Assembly (NCBI GenBank): GCA_029859185.1
Contig: JAOUDR010000081.1
Coordinates: forward strand, 1 to 9,139
Origin: Gemmatimonadota bacterium
GTDB taxonomy: Bacteria > Gemmatimonadota > Gemmatimonadetes > Gemmatimonadales > GWC2-71-9
Reading direction: 5' to 3'
DNA length: 9,139 bases
The notes below the pieces were generated by a model. The model saw only the letters and a program-made list of their open reading frames with translations. It searched no databases and was not told where the DNA came from. Below, one piece after another: positions 1 through 6,200 of the stretch. A program made the position numbers and the translations under genes. The stretch's first letter is position 1; each line of letters begins with the position of its first letter.

Positions 1-210
1 GGAACGAACCTGGTCCTCGCCGGGTCTGCGCCGACCCGCGAGGAGCACCGTCGGTGGTCCCCGGACGAGAATCGGCCTTCCGGTCCTTCCGCTAGCGACG
101 ACTGGACAAGCTGGTTCACGGCTGACGAACAGACGCGCGACCCTTGGGACGCAACATCGCGCAGGGCCATCCCGCTGGTGCGAGCGCCGCCACCGCCGGA
201 TTCCACGCAG
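1..210 (+). other. Polar Pro/Trp/Asp-rich segment of the giant protein
   Basis: Residues 1-70 differ from the rest of the protein. They are rich in Arg, Asp, Glu, Ser and Pro, contain four tryptophans (residues 19, 35, 38 and 49), and end in a run of four prolines followed by DSTQGG. There is little strand-like alternation. It reads as a flexible linker between whatever lies upstream and the first beta-rich module. A second, shorter Pro/Ser/Gly linker (PPSTGGPSPSD, 2494-2526) precedes the second two-Cys module, so such linkers may mark module boundaries. It is not a signal peptide: it has no hydrophobic core and no start codon in this frame. Confidence 0.55.
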
Positions 211-3200
211 GGCGGCGTCCGGCTCGAGATCGAACGGTTCGGCGGCGAGCTGGTCATCGGGTTCTCGCCATTCTTCATGGTCGAGCGCGTCCCGGAGATC
301 GAGGGGAGTATCGTCTTGCCCCCGCTCTTCCAGTGCGCCGACTCGACGCTCGAGCGGCAGCCGCTCCTCACCAAACTCCGACTCGGTCCGCGCGGCGAGA
401 TCAACGGCACGATCACGGGCTTCGTGCCCACCTGCCCGCTCGATCTCGCGGCCGTCCGCGTCCGGGTGACCAGTGCGTCGCTCACCTTCAGCACCGCGTC
501 CAACGCCCAATCGGTCGTCCTCTCGGCGGCGGCCACGGCCACGTTCACGCTCACGACCACGCCGGTCACCGGTCAGGGGAGCGTCGCGATCGACCTGCTC
601 CGCGGCCGGTTGCTCGCCGGGAGCCTCACCTTCCAGGGCCCGTTCCGGCTCGACCTGCCGCGCGAGCAGCCGATCTTCTCGTTCCAGGTGCAGACGGCGA
701 GCCTCGACTCGGGCGGTGTCCACATTGACGGCCGCGCCGAGCTGACGCTTGCCGACGTTCCGCCGATCGGGGTCACGTTCGACCGTGTCACCATCAACCC
801 GCAGACCGTAGCCCTCACGCGGGGGCAGGTGTTGTTCGACGTCCCGTTCGCGTTCGAGGTCGGCATCGGTACGGATGGCACGCTCGGATGGCGCGCGGCC
901 GCCCGCGGAGCGGCGTTGGGCGTCACTACCGGGCTGCGCGTGGATCTCCCGAGCCGCATCGCGCTCGGCGCCGGCGGCTTCATCGCGAGCGGAGATGGCG
1001 GAGCTCGCCTGGTGTTCGACGGGCGCGACGTGGACAGCGTCGCCGCCCGGTTCTCCGCCGACTTCGCGCTCTCCACCAGCGTGCCCAAGGTCACCGCGGG
1101 GATGGTGGACTTCCAGCTGAACGGCGTGAGCCTCGCCTACGTGGACGCGCTGGGCTTCCACCCGAACCTCGCCTACTTCGCGACCGCGGTGCTTCCGGCG
1201 CGGCTCGGCCTGCCGCTCGAGAGCGTCGCGTACCTCGAGCTGCGCGACGCGAACGGCAGCCTGCGCGTGAGCAGCGAGAACGTCGGGAACGGGATCCGTC
1301 TCTACACGGCGTCCGGAGTCACGATCCCGCTCGTGCTGCCGGCCCTCCAGCTCGGCCGGGCGACGCCTCCCCAGGTGAACGTGGCGTTCGACGTGACGCT
1401 CGATCCGCTCGGCCAGGGCATCAAGGCCGGCGCGATCACCGTAGCGTTGTCGCCGAGCGACCGCGCAGCGTTCGACTTCTCCGCCCTCGGTCTGCCGCTC
1501 GTCATCGACACGCTGGCCTACGACCGTGAGCCCAACGGCGCGTACCGGATGGCCCTGGGCGGATCGCTCGCGTTGTTCGGTCAGACGCCGACTGCGCCGA
1601 GCCCTACCAAGGTGCTGCTCACGCTGGACGGCAACGGCACGCTCGCCGGCACGGTCAACGTCCCGATCCAGCAGGCGGTCGATCTCGTGCAGGGATCGAG
1701 CAAGCTCACCCTTGCCCTCGACTCGGCGAGCGGGTCCTTCAACGCCAACCTCCCCACCGGGCGGCTGCAGTACCGGCTCGACGTGTCGGCCGCTCTCGCG
1801 TTGGAGACGGGCCCCGGCCAGTGGTATCGGGCGGGCGCGACGCTCGAGGTGTCGGACCTGGGCGTGAAGACCACGAATGTCCGCTACGCGACGGCGAACG
1901 AAGGCCAGGACACGACCCGGTTCATCGATCTCGAGGTGTTCCGGCTCGGGCTCCGCAACCTGCGGGTGCCGCTCCTGGCGTGGGACGAAATCAATGGCTT
2001 CCGGTTCGAGCTGCTGTTCGACGCGGTCTTGAACTTCCCGACGCTGAGCAACCTGACGCTCCCGCCGATCCGCGACATCGCGCTCCGGAACGACGGCTTC
2101 ACGATCCCGGCGTACGAGATCCCCGAGCTCACGCTCGATACGGCGGCGTTCGGGGCGGCCGACCTCAAGGTCTCGTTCGTGGAGGACACGCTCAAGTTCG
2201 GTGGCTTCGTGCTCCAGCCGCTCGCGTTCCGGATGAGCGAGATCACGTACAACTGGTTCACGGGGCAGGGGCCCGCCGACTGGGGGTTCGGGTTCGACGT
2301 CGAGTTCCGGTTCGCGAACTTGGCCGCGCAGGCGCCGCCCGCGCTGCGCAACGTGTCGCTGCGGCTGCTCGACGCCGGACTCCAGAACGGGCAGCTCCAT
2401 GGCAGCCTCGAGCGGGTCGTGTTCCCGCAACCGCTCGACCTCGGGATCGGCAACTTGTACGCCGTCTGGGGGCAGATTCCCCGGCGCCTCGAGCCGCCGT
2501 CCACCGGTGGACCGTCCCCGTCCGACACCGCGGCGATCCTCAGTGTGGCGGCGAGCCTGGATCTCGCGGCGGTGCTGCCGGTGTGCAACGCGAACCTCCA
2601 GAGCACCGACGACACGCTCTCGCTGTACGCCGACGGCTGGGTCGCCGGTCGGATCACGGGCATCGTTCCCGCGTGCAGCGCGCCGCTCGGGCCGTTCCGG
2701 TTCGAGTTCGGCAGTTCCGAGCTGGTGTTTGGCGGCGAATGGAGCGGCGGGGAACGGCAGCGCCGGATCGAGCTGGCCGTAGAGGGGCGCGTCAAGCTCC
2801 CGGGTCTGAACAGCGACACGGTGACGGCACAGGGCAACGTGCGGTTCGATCTACTGAACGGCACCTTGCTCGACGGCCAGATCGCGATCGACCGTCCGTT
2901 CCGGTGGCAGCCGCCGGACGGCAATCCGTATCTCGCCCTTGACGTGAACTCGGCGGTCATCGACACGGAGGGTCTGCACTTCACGGGCGGTGGACAGCTG
3001 CGCCTGGCGGATGGGGCGACCGTGGGCGTGACGTTCAACGACTTCGTGCTGAGCCTCCCGGACTTCGCGGTGAAGTCGGGCAGCGTCACCATCACCAACC
3101 AGTTCGCCCTGGGGGTGGGCATCAGCCCCCAGGGGCAGCTCGACTGGGGTGCCTACAGTCTCGCGGCGCCGCGGCCTGCCGGAAGCAGCTTCCGGCTCGT

Positions 3201-6200
3201 CCTGCCGCAGAACGTGACCATCGACGGGAACGGGCTCGCGCTGGCGGGCACGGCGAGCGCATCGCTCGCGTTTGCCGACCAGGAGTTCGCCGCGCTCGAT
3301 GTGGCGTTCGTGGACGGCTTCGCCATCGGCTTCGCGCCACTCGGGGTCGGGGCCGGTCGCGCGAACTTCGTGATGAACGGCGAGGAAATCGCGCACCTCG
3401 ACCCCACCGGCTTCTGGCCCGGCAACGTGTTCGCGGCGCTTCCGCTGCCCACGCGCGTCGGCCTGCCGAGCCAGGACGTGGCGTACCTCCAGTTGCGCGA
3501 CTCCGCCGGCGCGTTGCTGGTGCAGTCGAGCGGATCTGCCGACGGGATCCGCCTCCAGACCCGGCCCAACAGCCCCATCCGGCTGGTCGTACCGGGGCTT
3601 GCGGCGACGGGCGCCCAGGCGCCGGCCGCGGATGTCGAATTCGACTTGGTCGTGAACCCGAACACCTTCCAACCGGTGTCGGGATTCGTGCGGGCCACGG
3701 CCGCTGCGAACGCGCCGTCGCTGTTCTCGCTGCGCGATCTGGGCATACCGCTCGAGGTCCGGTCCGTGTCCTACGAGGCCACGGGCGCGGCCGCCGGGTT
3801 CCGGCTCAGCGCGCGCCTGCAGCTTCCGGCCTCGCTCGCGAGCGCTGACCTGGTGATTCCGGACCTGCTCGTCACGAGCCAGGGGCTCACGGGGACGGCC
3901 GAGTTGGGCACCTACGCCGATACGTACGACCCGCAGCGCCAGCCCGTGCGCACGGTCGCGCTCGGCCAGGATCTGTCGCTCGAGTTCACCGGTGCCCGCG
4001 TCACCTTCGGCACCGGCGCGGATGTGCGGATTGCCGGCGCGCTCAAGTCTCCCCTGTTCGCGCCACAGAGCGGCACGCCCGCGCCGTTGTTCTTCACGGG
4101 GCGCGTCTCGACCGCCGACGGCTTCACGCTGACGGTGGATCCCGGCACGCAGCCGAGCGCGGTGCTCCCGCTCGCGGTGGCGACGTTCGAGCCGCAGTCG
4201 CTGGGAGAGCAACCCGCGTTCCAGATCACGGCGTCCGAGACCGAGTTCAAGGTCCGACTGTCGGGGACGCTCCGCCTGCCGAGCCTGAGTCCCACGCTCG
4301 CACTGGTGCTGGAGGGGTTCGAGGTCGGTACCGCGGGCGTGCAGGCCCCGACGTTGTCGGTGGCGTCGGGCGATGACGCGCCGCAGTTTGGGCTGTTCGG
4401 CGCGACGTTCACCCTGCGGGACTCGACGGTGGGGAGCAGCGTCGTCTATCCCGCGCTCGCGGGCTCGTTCACGCAGGGGAACCTGAGCCTCACGCTCTCG
4501 GGTGAGGTGGCCGTGCTGGGGACGACGGCCCGATTCGCCGGGCTCCGGATCTCGTCGTCGGGGGACGTGAGCCTCGACGCGGTGAGCGTCGCGAATCAGC
4601 CCATCGAGCTGGTGCCGAACGTGCTCACGCTCGAGCAGGCGGCACTCGCGTTCAGCAACGGCGCACAGCCCCGGTTCGAAGTAGCGGCAGCGGGGCGCCT
4701 GCGGCTTCCCGGACCGAGCGGTGGCACCGTGACGGCGCAGGGCAACCTGCGGCTCGATCTCGTGGCAGGACGCATCCTGGACGGCAGCATCGGGATTACG
4801 CAGCCGTTCCGCTGGCAGCCGGCGGCGGGCAGCTCGTTCCTCGCCTTCGACGTGAGCCAGGCGCTGCTGGACATGGGCGGCCTGCATTTCACCGGCGGCG
4901 GGCAGCTCCGGTTGGCGGACGGCGCGAGTGTCGGCGTGGCGTTCAGCGATCTCGTGGTCGGATTCCCGGACTTCGCGCTCGAATCGGGGAGCGCCACGTT
5001 CACGAGCCAGTTCGCGTTGGGCGTCGGCATCAGCGCCGAGGGGCAGCTCACGTGGGGCGCGTACAGCCCGAACGCGCCGCGGCCGAGCGGGAGCAGCTTC
5101 CGCGCGACGCTGCCGCAGACGGTGACGCTCGACGCGACCGGGCTCACGCTGAACGGGACCGCCACGGCGTCCCTGGTCTTCTCCGACCAGGACTTCGCGA
5201 CCCTCGACGTGAGCTTCGTGGACGGATTCGCGATCGGGTTCACGCCGGTGAAGGTGAGCGCCGGCCGGGCCAGCTTTGTCCTGAACGGCGAGCAGGTGGC
5301 CTACGTGGACGCCGGCGGCTTCTGGCCCGGCAACGTGTTCGCGGCGCTCCCCGTACCTGCGCGGCTCGGGCTTCCTTCGCAGGATGTGGCCTACGTCGAA
5401 TTGCGGGATGCGCAGAACAACCTCCTGATCGAGACGGCGTCCACGCCGGCGGGTCTCCAGCTGCGTACGCGGGGGAACACTCCGGTGCGGCTCGCGATTC
5501 CGGCGCTCGCGGTCTCCGGCGGCCAGGCCCCCTCGGCGAACGTGTCGTTTGACGTGGTCGTCAATCCCACGACGTTCCAGCTGGTGAGCGGGTCGATCCG
5601 GCTGACGGCGCCATCGGGCCAGTCGCTGTTCGGGCTGCGCGATCGCGGTCTGCCGCTCGACGTGCAGACGCTCGCTTACGAGTCGGCGGGCGGCGGGTAC
5701 GCGCTCCGCCTCGATGCCCGGCTTCAGTTGCCGGCGTCGATCAGCACGGCAGACCTGGTGCTGCAGAATCTCGTGGTCACGAGTCAGGGACTCACGGGGA
5801 CGGCGGAGCTGGGCACGTACGCCGACACCTACGATCCGCAGCGCCAGCCCGTGCGCACGGTTGCCCTGGGCGACAACCTGTCGCTCGACATCACCGGCCT
5901 CCGCGCCGAGTTCGGTGAGAGCCCGAGCATCCGGCTCGCCGGGGCGCTCAAGTCCCCGCTGTTCGCCGCGCAGGGGTCGGGACCCACGCCGCTGCCGTAC
6001 ACGGCCCAGGTCACGACCGCCGGCGTCACGCTTGCCGTGGATCCGAACCAGTTGGCGAGTCCGGAGTTGCCAATCGTCGTGGCGACGTTCCAGCCCCGGT
6101 CGCTGGGCGGGAATCCTGCGTTCCAGGTGACGGCGTCGGCGACGGAGTTCAAGCTGCGACTGAGCGGGACGGTACGCGTCCCGAGTTTGAGTCCCGGCCT

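Noticed and set aside
41..60. AGGAG at 41-45 as a ribosome binding site for a new gene start
   Set aside because: No ATG, GTG or TTG follows in frame 1 at a suitable distance, and frame 1 is open upstream to the window edge.
277..279. First in-frame ATG as the true start
   Set aside because: It falls inside strand-like sequence of the first two-Cys module, has no clear ribosome binding site, and the frame is open for 92 codons before it.
1884..3122. Minus-strand open frame of 412 codons
   Set aside because: Ser/Pro/Arg-rich out-of-frame product, fully overlapping the sense gene across the copy 0/1 junction, with no recognisable motif.
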